The position numbers and the translations under genes were made by a program. Positions 43,541 through 56,019 of a stretch of DNA of 64,000 bases are shown here, one piece after another. The stretch covers positions 11,716,501-11,780,500 of the forward strand of contig JAVQMG010000103.1 in the NCBI GenBank assembly GCA_032878915.1. The letters are read 5' to 3'. The first letter of the stretch is position 1; every line of letters starts with the position of its first letter. This stretch comes from Castanopsis chinensis (taxonomy: Eukaryota; Streptophyta; Magnoliopsida; Fagales; Fagaceae). The notes beneath the pieces are model-generated. The model saw only the letters and a list, made by a program, of their open reading frames with translations. It was not told the origin of the DNA and searched no databases.

Positions 43541-44619
43541 GAAGCAATCTCCACTCATACTTTCCAACAACAGTATGATACCAATTACACCACTTGTTCA
43601 AGTACAGATTCCGCAATTTATATTAATTAGAATCCCATTCCTCAAACAAAAATCAAATTCCAGTACTTTATGCCAATTTTACTCATTAAGCCAACGCTAG
43701 TATATGTTCAACATCAAAAGGCTACTTTCTCTTATTCCATTTTGGATAAACTGAAAACTGATTCCCGTAATGTAATGAATCAATCATTATAGCAACAGCA
43801 AAGACAGGTGGACAATAGAAGAGACCAAAGGCCCAGTAAAAATCATACACTGATGATCCAAGCACAATGCTCATAACTTCAACAAGAGCTATCCTCATCA
43901 GAATGACTAACAAAGGTCAGCACAAGCTCATTAAAGGTCCTCTGCTGGGCCTATATCCAAGCTACCTTTTTTCTCCTTTTACTGTACATGCTAGGCCCAC
44001 GCATAGAAAAAGGATAAGTTAGGGAGGAATAATTACGAGAAGTGAATTAGAGGGTAAAAGAGATTTATTATCATGAATTGGGCTCCATGAAAATTCTCTC
44101 AAATGGGCTTGGAGAATCAATGAGACCTATGAACTCGTGTTATAGAAAAGTTAGATTTGTTGTATTTAATTTGCTTAACATGATAATCTGCCCCAAATGA
44201 TCAAAATAATTGACACTCAACCCCCAAATTTGCATGTAGTTTTTGTACTGGCATGTGGTGTTGAGTTCCATTTCCCCCCACCCCTCTGTTGTTGTGAGTA
44301 TCAAAAAAAAAATCCCAAATTAATTTTGAAATAGGAGTATAGTGTTATTTCTTGAAAATCAGAATATAAGTCCTTTACCTCAAGTTTGTCAATGTAATTT
44401 AATAACTATACATATTTTAAATTCATATCCCCCTAATTTTGGCTGAAGATTTAAATGGTTGAGATGAGCAAGGATCACAGTTAAGCTCTTTAAAGGGAGT
44501 CTAACTAACCTGCAATGACTACTTCATTGGTGAGAGAAAGCTTTTTTATTTTATTTTTAATTTGTAAGCTCGTTTTTTAATTTTGAAATATATATATATA
44601 TATATATTACCTTTGTAAT

Positions 44620-45611
44620 CTTCTATTTAATTAGTAAAAAATTCTCCTAAATGCCATCCATAGATGTAGGCATAAGGGATAATTATATAAATCTCTATGC
44701 CTTTTGTGTGATTGTATATATTATCTTTGTAAGAGCACGTGCACCAGCAGGGGTAAAATAGAAAAAGCGCATAATTTTACACAATTTTACACATCAATCC
44801 ATATATATTACTATTTATATCCAATATTGTTACGATAACCGTGCAAATATGCACAGTTACTATAACTTTCTAAATGATTATTTTATTTTATTTTCTCTCT
44901 CATCCGATTCTCTCTCTTCCTCTACCTTCTTCCTCCTTTACCTTCTCTTCAATCCAGCAACAGCAAATCTATACAAATAATCAAAATCGTTCTAAATCTA
45001 GATCCAAATTCATCAAACCCATACACAAATTCATATAAATAATCAAACCCAAATTGTAAAGAGAAGAAGGAGAAGAAGAAGAAAGAAGAAGATGCCAAAA
45101 AAGAAACAGCAACTGCAAATCCATCCAACATCACCATTTTCTCCACCCAAAATCTTTGCTTTCTCTACCCAAAATCACTACCCATAATCAAACCCAAATT
45201 GCAAACCCAAAATTATCATCTATAATAAAACCCAAATTGAAAAGAAAGAGAGGCACATTCAGGGCAAATAGAGATAAGGAAAAGAAGAAGAAAGAGAGTC
45301 TGTATTCAATGAAAAAAAGGCAAAAAGAGTGTTAGGTGGGGGTAGGTGGGAAACAATAAAAAAAAATTGAGGGAAAATAGTATTTAAATAAATGGGTATG
45401 GATAATAGATAAACCGATGTGGATGTTTTTGTAAAGTGTTTGTGTAAAATAGAAAAAATGGATTCTTATGCTACAATAGATGGAAACCTTTAAACGGACT
45501 GGTGTGAATGCTCTAGTCTTCCTATTTTATTAGTAAAACATTCTCCTAAATGCTAGCCATAGATGTAAGCATAAGGATTAATTATATAAATCATTGTGCT
45601 TTTTGTGTGAT

Positions 45612-45625
<14 letters not shown>
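44620..45625. repeat. Direct repeat flanking a MITE
   Basis: TTAGTAAAA(A/C)ATTCTCCTAAATGC, ATAGATGTA(G/A)GCATAAG and TTTGTGTGATT occur at 44628-44715 and 45531-45615. The MITE at 44733 lies just after the first copy. Confidence 0.75.
44733..45513. mobile_element. PIF/Harbinger-like MITE
   Basis: The left end GAGCACGTGCACCAGCAG and the right end, reverse-complemented GAGCATTCACACCAGTCCG, are inverted. Flanking TAA (44730-44732) and TAG (45514-45516) fit a mutated 3-bp TWA target duplication. The interior resembles a captured leader (CT-rich) and has no recognisable gene. Confidence 0.65.

Positions 45626-45626
<1 letters not shown>

Positions 45627-45658
<32 letters not shown>
45627..45658. 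repeat. (GA)16 microsatellite
   Basis: A pure GA dinucleotide run directly after an AT run. Confidence 0.95.
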
Positions 45659-45660
<2 letters not shown>

Positions 45661-45696
45661 GCATAAACCCACCATAATTTGTTATAGTTATAACAC

Positions 45697-45762
<66 letters not shown>
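45697..45762. repeat. (TAT)22 microsatellite
   Basis: 66 bases of uninterrupted TAT/ATT repeat. Confidence 0.95.
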
Positions 45763-46654
45763 CATCACACTTATAACAAAATTTTTTTTTTTGAGAGGAT
45801 CACTTATACCAAATTGGTATAAAAGCTTCCACTATTTCAACTATATCTTTGTTATGTCGCAATTTAATAAACATGCATATATTTAGTATAATATGAATGT
45901 ATATATATTTATTGAGGCCTTATAGCAACTCGTCATGCATTTTTCCTATACAAAACTTTAAGAAAAAAAAAAGGAAAATCTATACTCTTTATTGACTAAC
46001 ATGTCGCTTCATATTCCAACCTCTTTTCTTCAAAATTTAGAATTGCACAAAGGTTGCTACGAAATTTAATGGACTTTCCTGTATTGCGAAACCCTAACAC
46101 AACTACACAAGCAATGAAAATTTAAGAAGTTCTTGAACTCTCTTTCTAAAACCTTTCCATTCTTAGACAGGGATTCAATATTAAACAACAGATTCTAATG
46201 AAATTATTTTAGTTCTTCTAAATTAATTAATGTAAAAACGCGAGTGAAGACTATATATGTTCATTTATAAGAGGTTAAAATAACACTAATGATAACAATA
46301 ATACAAGGTAACTTACCGTGTTATTTTAAGGAAGTTTCCTATTGGATCAGTAGCAATGTCCAGTCCAACTAAAGGGTCATCAAGTCATCAACTCCTCACT
46401 AGCTTGCAAAGCATTTTGGACTGTTAGCTGTGATTATAATTAGTTCATAGAACATTAATATTCAAAGCACATATGGTCATCATATTCTTTAATCTAATAA
46501 TAAGTCAACATTTTTTTTTTCAGATTTGAAGACAAATAGGCTATTATGGTTCCTCTCAAATGGTGTAAGGAAACAAGCTGAGACCTTGATGAGCTTCATG
46601 GTGACACAATTTCAATAAAGCACACTCTTCAATATTCAAACAGTCAAATATTTG

Positions 46655-49028
46655 ATGGAAACAATTGCACCACCAAGCAAGTCACAGTCAGATAGTTTAG
46701 CTAGCTAGTGGAGAAAGAGTTCCACACTTTTTCTGTGCATATCCTCCTCATTCCCACCAGCCAAGTCTCCTTCTGGTAGTCCACATAGTCCAGAAAGAGT
46801 TCCACATTCAGCTCCACCGGTGCATTCATTATTCCCAGTTGCCCATTCTCGGTCTGGTAGTTCAGCTTCTAACGAAACATATCAGCATTTCTCTTCTCTT
46901 ATATCATCCATCTTCCCACCAACAAAGTCCGAAACAAACAGTTCCGAAAATGATAAAAGAACTACAAATTTTTCATCTTCATTGGGTGTCTTCCTCTAAT
47001 CCTCTCTAAAACCAAGCAGTCTCAGCCTAATAATTTAGTGATGGATAAAATTTGGTTTTGTATCTCATACAAAACACACAGCGGAAGTAACAAATAAGGA
47101 TCTATTTCATTCATGATTGACAACATGCACTATGTAAATTTCAGAATTTAAAAACAAGATAGCGTACCTTGGTGTGGAGAAATTCAAAACAAAGATTAGA
47201 AGCACTTGAGAAAACTTTTAATCTTCGCTCCAATTCCACTTTACGCCCAAGATGTGTGGTCTCTTAATCAGTTTTCAAATGGAGAATGAATGTGTGTCTC
47301 ACACTCTTTCTTTTCTCTACGATAAAATCGCATTAAAAAATTTTGTATGTTTCTCCCTTTATAACTAACTGATTATCTAATTGGACCAGCCTATTGGGCA
47401 TTTCCAATTGGGCTTTAATGTGTGGCTTGGAATGGGACCAAAATAGACCAATAAGACACTAGCTCTAATGGGCCTTGGGCTTTTCCGTCAACTCTTGACA
47501 AGTCCAAAGTTACCATTAATTATATTTAATACCACTATATAAATATAATTACACTGTAGGCCTTATTAATAAATTATTCCCAAGACTTTATTTTACATGC
47601 AACCACTTCATAAAATATTTGTAGTAATACAAAGTCATAAACGTAGACTGCCACTTTATAAATTACTACATCTTATCCTTGAGTACCCAGTTTAATCCTT
47701 TAAAGTTATTCATCATATATTTATGAAATCCAATTTCATAAATATATACTTTAGTAATTTCTTACCAAAGTGGTTATTCCTAACTCTCTGAATAACCAAA
47801 CCCATTAAACTTATCTCAAGGGATTATTTTATATCTCCATCAAGCGACTATGAATTCCATCTTGAAAATATATGTTCTATCAACACTAAATGTGGTTGCC
47901 CAACATACTGAGGGTTTGACCGTTACTTTAGATCTCACTCCTGATATATCAAAGTAACTTACACCTCATGATCAGATCCATTATTCTCTCAGGATTAAGA
48001 ATTCATGCAAATAGAAATCGTGAGATTTATTATTCATTTGACAGTTGTTAGGAGAATAATAAATCTCACAGCGGTCCAATTCAATATGTCTTAACTCTTA
48101 AAACATATCAACATATCAACATATCAACTAGAAGTCACCACTTCCATGATCAAGACAAATCATCTTAGTTGATACGTTATAGTCTTCACAGATGAAATGC
48201 CCAATTTCATCACCGACTACGAACTATAAATTCTGAGTTTACAAAAAACTTGTGATTTATATCTTCTGTGACTTTTCACATAAATCACATACTATGCATC
48301 TCATGGACTATATGATAATGTCCAAATATTCATGTTACCATTATTTAAGATAAGAAATAAACAACTTTATTAAACACAACATTAAGTCATACATAATATC
48401 ATACATATCATCATACAATAGGATTTAAGGGCACATATCCTAACATTTAGTCATTAGCAAAACTGTTCCAAATTTTCATCCCTCAACAGAGTCAATCTTC
48501 CCGGCAGCAAGATCTGATTCTAATAGTTTATTTAGTGATGATAGCAATACTAAATATTCTATACCTCCTTCGACTACACGATCATATTTCCCTTCAGTTA
48601 GATCGAGTTCTGATTCTGATTTGAGTTACATGAATGTAACAAACACTGAGACAAGTGCTGAGACATTTTCCTTTTTTAAGTTTTTTTCACGACCACATCA
48701 CCTAGCCGGTTATCAAGACAAAGCTAAGAATTCCCGGCTTTTATTTCCAAAGAAAGGTAATAATCAACTTTCTCCTAAAACTGAATCAATGCATCTTCAA
48801 TTTCCTCAAGATTGGCCTGGAAATTCTTATAATAAAGAGGATGTTCCAGGCTTTCAATCATTCCCAGACAGAACCTTTGATTTAAATGAATATAAACCAA
48901 ATGGTTCTTATGTTGGTGATGACTTGCACCAGGTTTCTCTGTCTAATGATCAATTACACTTTCCTGGTCCTTCTATAAATAAAAGCCCTCCTTTGCTTGA
49001 GGAAGCCGACAAGAGGTGGAGTACTTAA
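46655..49028 (+). pseudogene. Ser/Pro-rich repeat protein gene, copy 2, split by a solo LTR
   Basis: The start METIAPPSKSQSDSLAS matches copy 1 and then hits TAG at 46706-46708, caused by 4 extra bases (CTAG) against copy 1. Other lesions include a 1-base loss near 46730 and an 8-base insertion near 46997. A 1,407-bp solo LTR (47039-48445) splits repeats 4 and 5. After it, the 3' part is open from about 48621 to 49028 and keeps SFFKFFSRPHHLAGYQDKAK, DVPGFQSFPDRTFDLNEYK and PPLLEEADKRWST. This copy preserves the frame across the poly-T site where copy 1 is shifted. Neither copy can therefore give the full protein, yet together they show its former extent of about 310 residues. Confidence 0.75.
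47039..48445 (-). mobile_element. Solo LTR, family B, TSD TTTAG
   Basis: On the minus strand it starts TGTTAGGATATGTGCCC and ends TTTATCCATCA. The 5-bp duplication TTTAG lies at 47034-47038 and 48446-48450, and the uninterrupted site is seen in copy 1 at 14568-14572. Length 1,407 bp with no coding sequence, PBS or second LTR. Confidence 0.95.
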
Positions 49029-49671
49029 CTTATTATATCATCTTGTTTTAAGTACAGCAGCAACTAGCGCAAGAATTTTCAACAAGCTAGATTCAACATT
49101 TACTCCAAGTTCTTTCAAGAAAGGTAAGGTGAATGTTATTATGTGTGACAGTGTGAATGCCAATATAGGAGACTCACAACGACTAAAAAAGTTGAATTAT
49201 GGCTATAGTGTTTATGTGTATTACACATTTGTCTACATAGTTGTCATGTGGTCTTTCGGGCTTGTAGCTTGGGTATGAAACCATTTTGGTTGTCTATTTG
49301 TTACCGTTCAGGACACTAGCTGGATAAAATATCATTACACACATGTATATATCTACCATTTCACACACATTCATAATAAATGCAAAAATGTTCACATTTT
49401 AAAAAGTTCGTATTTTATATAAAGAAGTGGATGTGAAATAATCAATGTAAAAAAAGTGATGTGGGAGAATAGAAGCCCTATACACCATGGCTCGGTGTCT
49501 TCTTTGATTTGTGGATACTCCCAGGGTGGAAATGAATTAAAAGGGATTTCCTCTCGTGGTTAAACAGAAGAATCTGAAATTTTTAATTTTGCTCTAGAGA
49601 CCATTTCAAATTGTATACTGGACCTAATATTTGGTAGCGGAGTATTTAATGGTGTACCATTTTAGAATTCC

Positions 49672-49679
49672 AATATAAG
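49672..49679. other. Empty hAT target site in unit 2
   Basis: AATATAAG, surrounded by GGTGTACCATTTTA-type sequence on the left and TCCATAATTTATAA on the right, corresponds to the AATATATG duplicated around the hAT element in unit 1. Confidence 0.9.
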
Positions 49680-51179
49680 TCCATAATTTATAACTCATGT
49701 CATTTTATTTTTTTTAAAAATAAAAATCTATATAATATCTAAAAGTTGAAGCCTATAATTTATCGTTGCTATACTTCTGTTGACCACATTAATGTTGCAT
49801 TTTGATCTATTCAGTGTAATTCGATCCATTTCGGTCCACTTTGGTCCATATCCATTTTGATCCACTTTAGTTCATTTGGTCTATTATGTCCACTGGGTAG
49901 AGATGTTTGCATAGAAAGAGAAGATACTTCATTGACAATTATATCACATTCTTGGTGCAATGTTGATAGGTTTTAATGAATACATTTTTCTTATGTTATT
50001 AATATCTTGTATTTATTTTTCTAATATAAATGATGGATTTACTTATATCCATTTCCTCTCTAGGCTATTCAAGATATATAAAGGATGAACCGTTTGTAAG
50101 AAGCACTATAAACAAATTCTAACCACACATTACATTATTTACAAAATATCTCGCCTTATGTAATAATTAAAGGTAAAATACATTATGTTTTCTTTGAAGA
50201 TAAAGAAAACTTACAAATTTTAAATAGTTTCAAATAACAAATATAGATAGCTTAATTTAGAAAATATAATATATTACATCAAATATTCTTTGTTAAAAAA
50301 TAATCACCTCATTTTAAAAAAGGTTTGGAATTAACATTTATAGCTGTGTTTGATAAAAATGTGGCTCCATCGAGCCGCGTTTACTAGACACAGCTTCAGA
50401 GCTAGGCTTGATTTGGATAGGGATTATTGCGTTTATGTTTTGGATGCCGTGCATTTCAGCTTTTTTTCTTTTTTTTTTTCTTCTTCTCCTTTGCACGCAT
50501 TTCTAGGGAGACAAAAGTTACTGTTCTCACACTATTTAAGTATTGTTTATGTACTTTTCAGACACTTTTTTATTAAAAATAGATTCCACGGTATTATTTA
50601 TATATTTAAAAATTATTTTGCTACAGTATTTTCAATTTTTAGCTGTATTCAAATGGACCTCTAATCTGAAGCTGCATTTTTCAATGTTCCAGCTGCGTTT
50701 ATGTGAGAAGGGATATAGCCGCATTTTTAAAACGCGGCTATAGATCCATTTATTTATTTTTTAGCCATGTCCTAAAGCCGTGTTTGAAAAACACGGCTAT
50801 AGGGGGTATTTTGAGCTGCGTTTATGAGTATAAACGTGGCTTCAGGCCTTGCTATGTGAGTGTTTGGATAGAGCTGATTCTCACGTTGCGTTTCCTCTTC
50901 TGCGTTTTCCCTTCTTTTTTTTTTTTTTTTCAACGTGCATGAACAGTAACCGGTACTGTTCATGCACTTTTTTCACTGTAGCAACACTGTGCAAGAGACA
51001 AAAATTACTGTTTAACACTGTTCATGCCGCGTTCTCAAACGCGACCCAAAACAGCACCTAGAGCTGCGTTTATAAGTAAAAGCACGACTTTAGGCCTTGG
51101 TGTGTGTGTGTGTATATATATATATAGAGAAATGATATATCCACAACATTTTCACAACATTTTTACAACAAATCCTATA

Positions 51180-51245
51180 TGGCGCGTGGTTACTGGTTGT
51201 TATTGTTGGGGCAAAAAAGTAATCTTCATCACCAGCAAACAAACC

Positions 51246-51281
<36 letters not shown>

Positions 51282-51425
51282 AACAAACCCTCCTCTCTAT
51301 CGCTCTCAACACCACGCCGCCACCCGCCGCCTCTGATCGACTCCACCGCCGCCTCCGAGAACCGATTGCCACTGTCGCAGCCGCCGAGAACCTCGTTCTC
51401 ATAGCTCTCTCTCAGCCATCATAGG
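51180..51425 (+). other. CT-rich leader-like sequence inside the CACTA-like element
   Basis: A CTCTCA array (about 51246-51283) is followed by Pro/Arg-coding GC-rich sequence (CACCGCCGCCTCCGAGA). It resembles the 5' UTR and start of a captured gene; no protein family is recognisable. Confidence 0.3.
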
Positions 51426-52839
51426 TCAGAACCTCATTTTAGTGTTCTATCTCTTTTTGTCTCATAAATCTCGGGTTTGTGGACTTATTTGTGTTATTTG
51501 ATGTCTGTAGTTTTGGATTGCGGTTTGGGTTTTGATTTCTCCGTGTGTTCTTTGGTTTGATTTCTCATGGGTATGAGTTGGTTTTGATTTCTGTGTGTTC
51601 TTTTGGGTTGTTTTCTCATGGGTATGGGTTGTTTTGATTTCTCTGATCTTTGGTTGATTTCTCATTTCTGGCCATTAAGAAAATTAGAACTGAGTATGAT
51701 ACTAGTTTTGGGGTTAGTTCAGTTTGGTGTAGTGAAGTGGCTCTGAGTCTTTGATGACAAAGTGAAGGTATGAAGTGGATTTTTTGTTACCCCTCTCAAT
51801 GAAACTATTCAATTTCTGGAACCAAAAAATTGTAAACTGTCTTTCACAAAGATTGGATCCCATAGATTGGCTTACGTAAGTTCCTTTTCTTGTATACAGA
51901 GTTTGAATTTTAATCTTTTTTTACTTATATCAAGTGTTGAAATTTCGTAAAGATGTCATCTCTAAATTTAGGATTGGAGACAGAGGTTGTTTTACTTGTT
52001 TCTTTGTTGCACATGTTTACTCTCAAAGGATTATAAATATTCACCTGGAAGCTGTAAAGATATTTTGGCTAAATGGTCATGGTTGATATTGTCAACTTCA
52101 ATGTGTGACCATTGTACCAAAGTGGAAAAAATTGAATCCTAGACATAATTGGCAAATGATTTTGAAAAAAGTTTGGAACGCTAGGAAATGTGGGGAGAAC
52201 CACATTTTGATGCAAACTGAATATGAAACGCTGTTGGATTGTCTATACTGGTAGCCAATGTACTGAACAAGATATTAAGATTATGACACCAAAATGGGTT
52301 AATTAATTCATATGTTGATCACTTTGGCTGCAATGCATCAAATTTTTATGCTTTATGTTGATAATGGAACTTTCTAATGGTTAATTCTATGAGGTTTGTT
52401 GAGTTTTGATTTATTTCGGCAAGGTTTGAATGAAGTATGATGTTTCAAAGTTATACATCTTTAAAAAAAAAAAAAATCTATCTGTTGCATTACAAACTTG
52501 AAGTTGTAGAAATGATAAACAGTTTGTGGATACAATTTAAGGAGATTGCTATGAGTCTTGTTTAGGATAAAAACAAAGGACTTATATTATGTGCACAGCA
52601 AAAATATTCTTTTGCAGAACCACCTAAAAGTATATCTCTCTTAAAATGTGCCATTCAACACCTAGATTCCTAGAGGTTTTTGTGCTGATGGTGTTCCTGT
52701 CAATCAGTAATTACTTTTATATTTATTTGCTTTTAAAAATGCAACAAAACTTTCAAATCCATCTTGGTTATCCAGTGCTCCAGCATTATCTTCAAGAGGC
52801 ACAACTAAGACATCTATAACAGCACCTTCAGATGATACT

Positions 52840-52952
52840 CTTCAAGAACATCCTGGAAAGCTTATACAAATGGTGATCTTTCCAGAAAGATGGATTTGTA
52901 TGACAACTCCAGTTTTGGTGTAACAGCACCATTACTAAAATCTTTCATGAAG
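52840..52952 (+). other. Possible captured exon
   Basis: One plus frame reads SWKAYTNGDLSRKMDLYDNS, then SFGVTAPLLKSFMK, and ends exactly at an AAG/GTAAGG donor. The amino-acid composition is protein-like in a surrounding that otherwise is not. The upstream acceptor is not certain and I do not recognise the protein. Confidence 0.3.
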
Positions 52953-55840
52953 GTAAGGCTGCTGTTTATCTTTTTGTTTGTGTGTGTGTGTTTGTGTTAG
53001 AGGTATGCCTACCTTATGGTTGCAGTTTCACATATAAGAAATTGCTTTTTAAGATTTTATATGTTGTTTCATGAAATTCATTATGTTATGAATATGTAAA
53101 CTATCACAATGAAACCAATGGCACTCTTGATAGGGACTGAAGTAGTTTGATTTGAAATGTTTCTCCCTTATGTCTTACATGGTGTACTTATCACAAAAGA
53201 GATCTTGGGCTGTTTCAAGGAGGAATTGCCATAAAATTGGTGATTTGACTTTCATATGAAGAGTAGTAATTTTTTTTTTTTTAAGTAATTTTGAGATAGC
53301 AAAGTTGTGCATGTATTTGGTATTATTTATGGAAGAATGCCTTCGTTGATCACGCGTTGGTGGTATAGTCTTTTTAGGATTGAATTAGTTCACTTAAAAG
53401 CTAAATAGTTTAAAAACATTGTGTACATGTTACAGAGTTCCAAGTTACAAATAGGTTGGTGTGGACCATAATTTGAGCTTATATGCTAGTGTTTGTTAAT
53501 ACATTTGTTTAGCTGATTGGGCCCTTTTATTTATCTTTTTGTTTCTGTTGGGCCTGAGCATAAGAGTAGGTGTTAGAGAATTGTGAATATTTTTGTGTCC
53601 TTTGAATGGAATCCACAAGTTTGTGTATATTTTTGTGTCCTTTAATTTTCTGGAGAACGAAAGGATCAATGAATATGAACAATCAAGTTTGTGTATATTT
53701 TTGTGTCCTTTAGAAACTCAAAGCTTACATATCTTCTTCAGGTAATTTCTTTAAAAATTTATAAATTAATTTCCATGAACTCGACATTTTAAAATAATAA
53801 CTTGTCTCTTTCTCTTTTCTATTTTTTCTTTTTTATAGAAAAAAAAAAGGTATATCATATAGTATTTGATATGGTCTTTTGAAAAAACACACCCCCTTCT
53901 TATCAATGGCTCGAAGTTTTAAGATTCCCCTAACACTTTTTTTGTTCAATAATTATTAGCAAAAATATTGCGAAAGGTCTCCCTACTCCAATCTTTACAG
54001 TTACCAGTACAGCATTAATTATTAGGGGGGATGATATGACTACCGGATGCTCTCATTAATTTATTAGTGACAAAATCACATATGTTGGCAGTTGGCACAA
54101 AAAAATTTTAGGAAAAGAAAAAGCCACGTTCATTTGAATTTCATAGTTCCATGGATGGCCTGGCCTGGCCTACACACCAACCAACCAATATGAATCTAGA
54201 GTCTTTCTTCAAATTTTTATGATTGTGTGGTAGAGGGAGCTCAATTATCATCCTTGAATGCTTATGCTGGAGAAAAAATAAATAAATAAAAAAGCCTCTA
54301 GCTCTTGCATTTATTGTGTCGCTTTTTACAACAACTTTTATTTATTTAATTTATTTTCTCTACTGCACTTATTTCATGACATGTTGACATTTATGTGTTT
54401 TAATTATCACTGTTAGAGTCAACTGACTGGAGAATCACTAGCTGGATTTTGTGATTCAATTACTTGCCTGATTTAGCAATTTTCTATTGAAAAATGTGTA
54501 TGTCTTGGGAAACTAATATATTATGGCTTGGATATATGATTCCAACTTTTGCAATAAATATTTGACTTTTTATTGTAGTCCTAAGAGCTTTAGGACTATA
54601 CTATTCTATCTCAAAATTAATTAGTGATGAGAATAATACTATTGTCTAATACTACTTGTTAGACCATAAGATGTGCCACTTCACCTCAAAACTAATTGGT
54701 GATGATAAACACATACTCAATTTTTTTATGATATTCGACATCATATCCTGCAAACTTGTTTTTAGAGTTATTGTAGGAAGTCAAATTGTGGTACCAACGG
54801 CAGTTATAATGGTTTTGTCATTGTGTCATATTTTCCATGGTGTACCGAAATTGACAGTGCAAGATGCCTACTACAGTTCTAATGAATGTCAAACATAAGG
54901 ATTATATCTAATTGAAGAATCATTTATTTATTATTTGATCATTTTGCATTGACTAAAATATCTACTAGTTAGTACGCAGCCACTTTCGTATGTTCTAATT
55001 CGAATTAGAATATAAATATTTTTTATTCATGTTGTACCTACAGTTTTTATAATCTTCTCATTATTTAAAAGTCTAACCTTGAGCTCTATGCATTACAACT
55101 CAGATTAGGCATTATTTTTCACATTTTGTAGTTTGATTGTGTAGCTTTTAGATATGGACCACCACTTCAATTTGTTTCATGTTCTATACAATTTCAAATA
55201 TCAAGTATAGCATGGAATATAAATGTTAATATTGTGATGGGGATGTACCTGTCCTTCATTAAATTAGACAAATCAAGTGTTGTCCTTCAGATTTTAAGCC
55301 TTTTAAATGTTAAAGTTATTACTTGCATTTTGAACCCGCAACCTTACCCGCCATTCGCTCTTATTACTTGGATTTTGAATAGCTCAATAAGCATGATGTG
55401 ATTGGTTTTTTTTTTTACTTCCCACATTAATGCATCTCATATTTAATCTTCTAAGCTATATCCTTCTATTTTTATGTCAACTCAAGACTTGACCCCCTGT
55501 TTTTGGGGGTGGGGGTGGGGTATATTTTTCTGTACTTAGTTCACAAAACACCACCTAGTATCTCTATTTAATTTCTATGATCATGCTGGAGAATCTGAAC
55601 CTGCCAATAGAAAGAACCTACTCCACCGTACTATGTCTATGAATATGATGCTCTCACCAGACTCTTACATACCCACCAATGGCTCTTGACCTCACCTTCC
55701 ATCCCATTATTATGAAAAAAGAAAAAGAACCAAGTGCCATTTGAGCTAAAGCTTATTGGTAATTTATTTATCTGAGGCATATTGGTTTTAGCATTTTGTA
55801 TCTGTTGGGAACTTGGTTGCATCTGCTGAGTGTTGGCAGG
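52953..55840. other. Interior of the CACTA-like element, no gene recognised
   Basis: AT-rich, intron-like sequence. A triplicated TTTGTGTATATTTTTGTGTCCTTT motif lies at about 53585-53712. An 80-codon plus frame at 54656-54898 has no recognisable motif. Confidence 0.4.
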
Positions 55841-56019
55841 AAAACGCAGCTATAGGGTGAAACGTGGCTAAAGCCTGCTTTTTTTGTAGTGATATATTAT
55901 AAAAGGAAGAAAAAAAATTTCGTGTACAATTATTATTATTATTTATAATGCATAAAAAAAAAACTTATTAATATTTAAACCAATGAACCAAGACAAAACC
56001 TTCAGTGAGAAAAATTCAA

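Larger units (their letters stand above)
50340..55894. mobile_element. CACTA-like element, one end recognisable
   Basis: The right end, read on the minus strand, starts CACTACAAAAAAAGCAGGC and continues with GTTTCACCCTATAGCTGCG. The left part (50340-51100) holds the same TATAGC/CGCAGCTATA repeats (TATAGCCGCATTTTTAAAAC, GCCGTGTTTGAAAAACACGG). It interrupts the segment that is continuous at 25.67-25.75 kb in unit 1. The left junction lacks CACTA. The 4.7 kb interior has no transposase that I recognise, but it has leader-like and exon-like pieces, suggesting captured host sequence. A smaller MITE is nested near 50410-50672. Confidence 0.6.

Noticed and set aside
45659..45886. 75-codon frame with a long Ile run
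   Set aside because: It is the translation of the (TAT)22 microsatellite.
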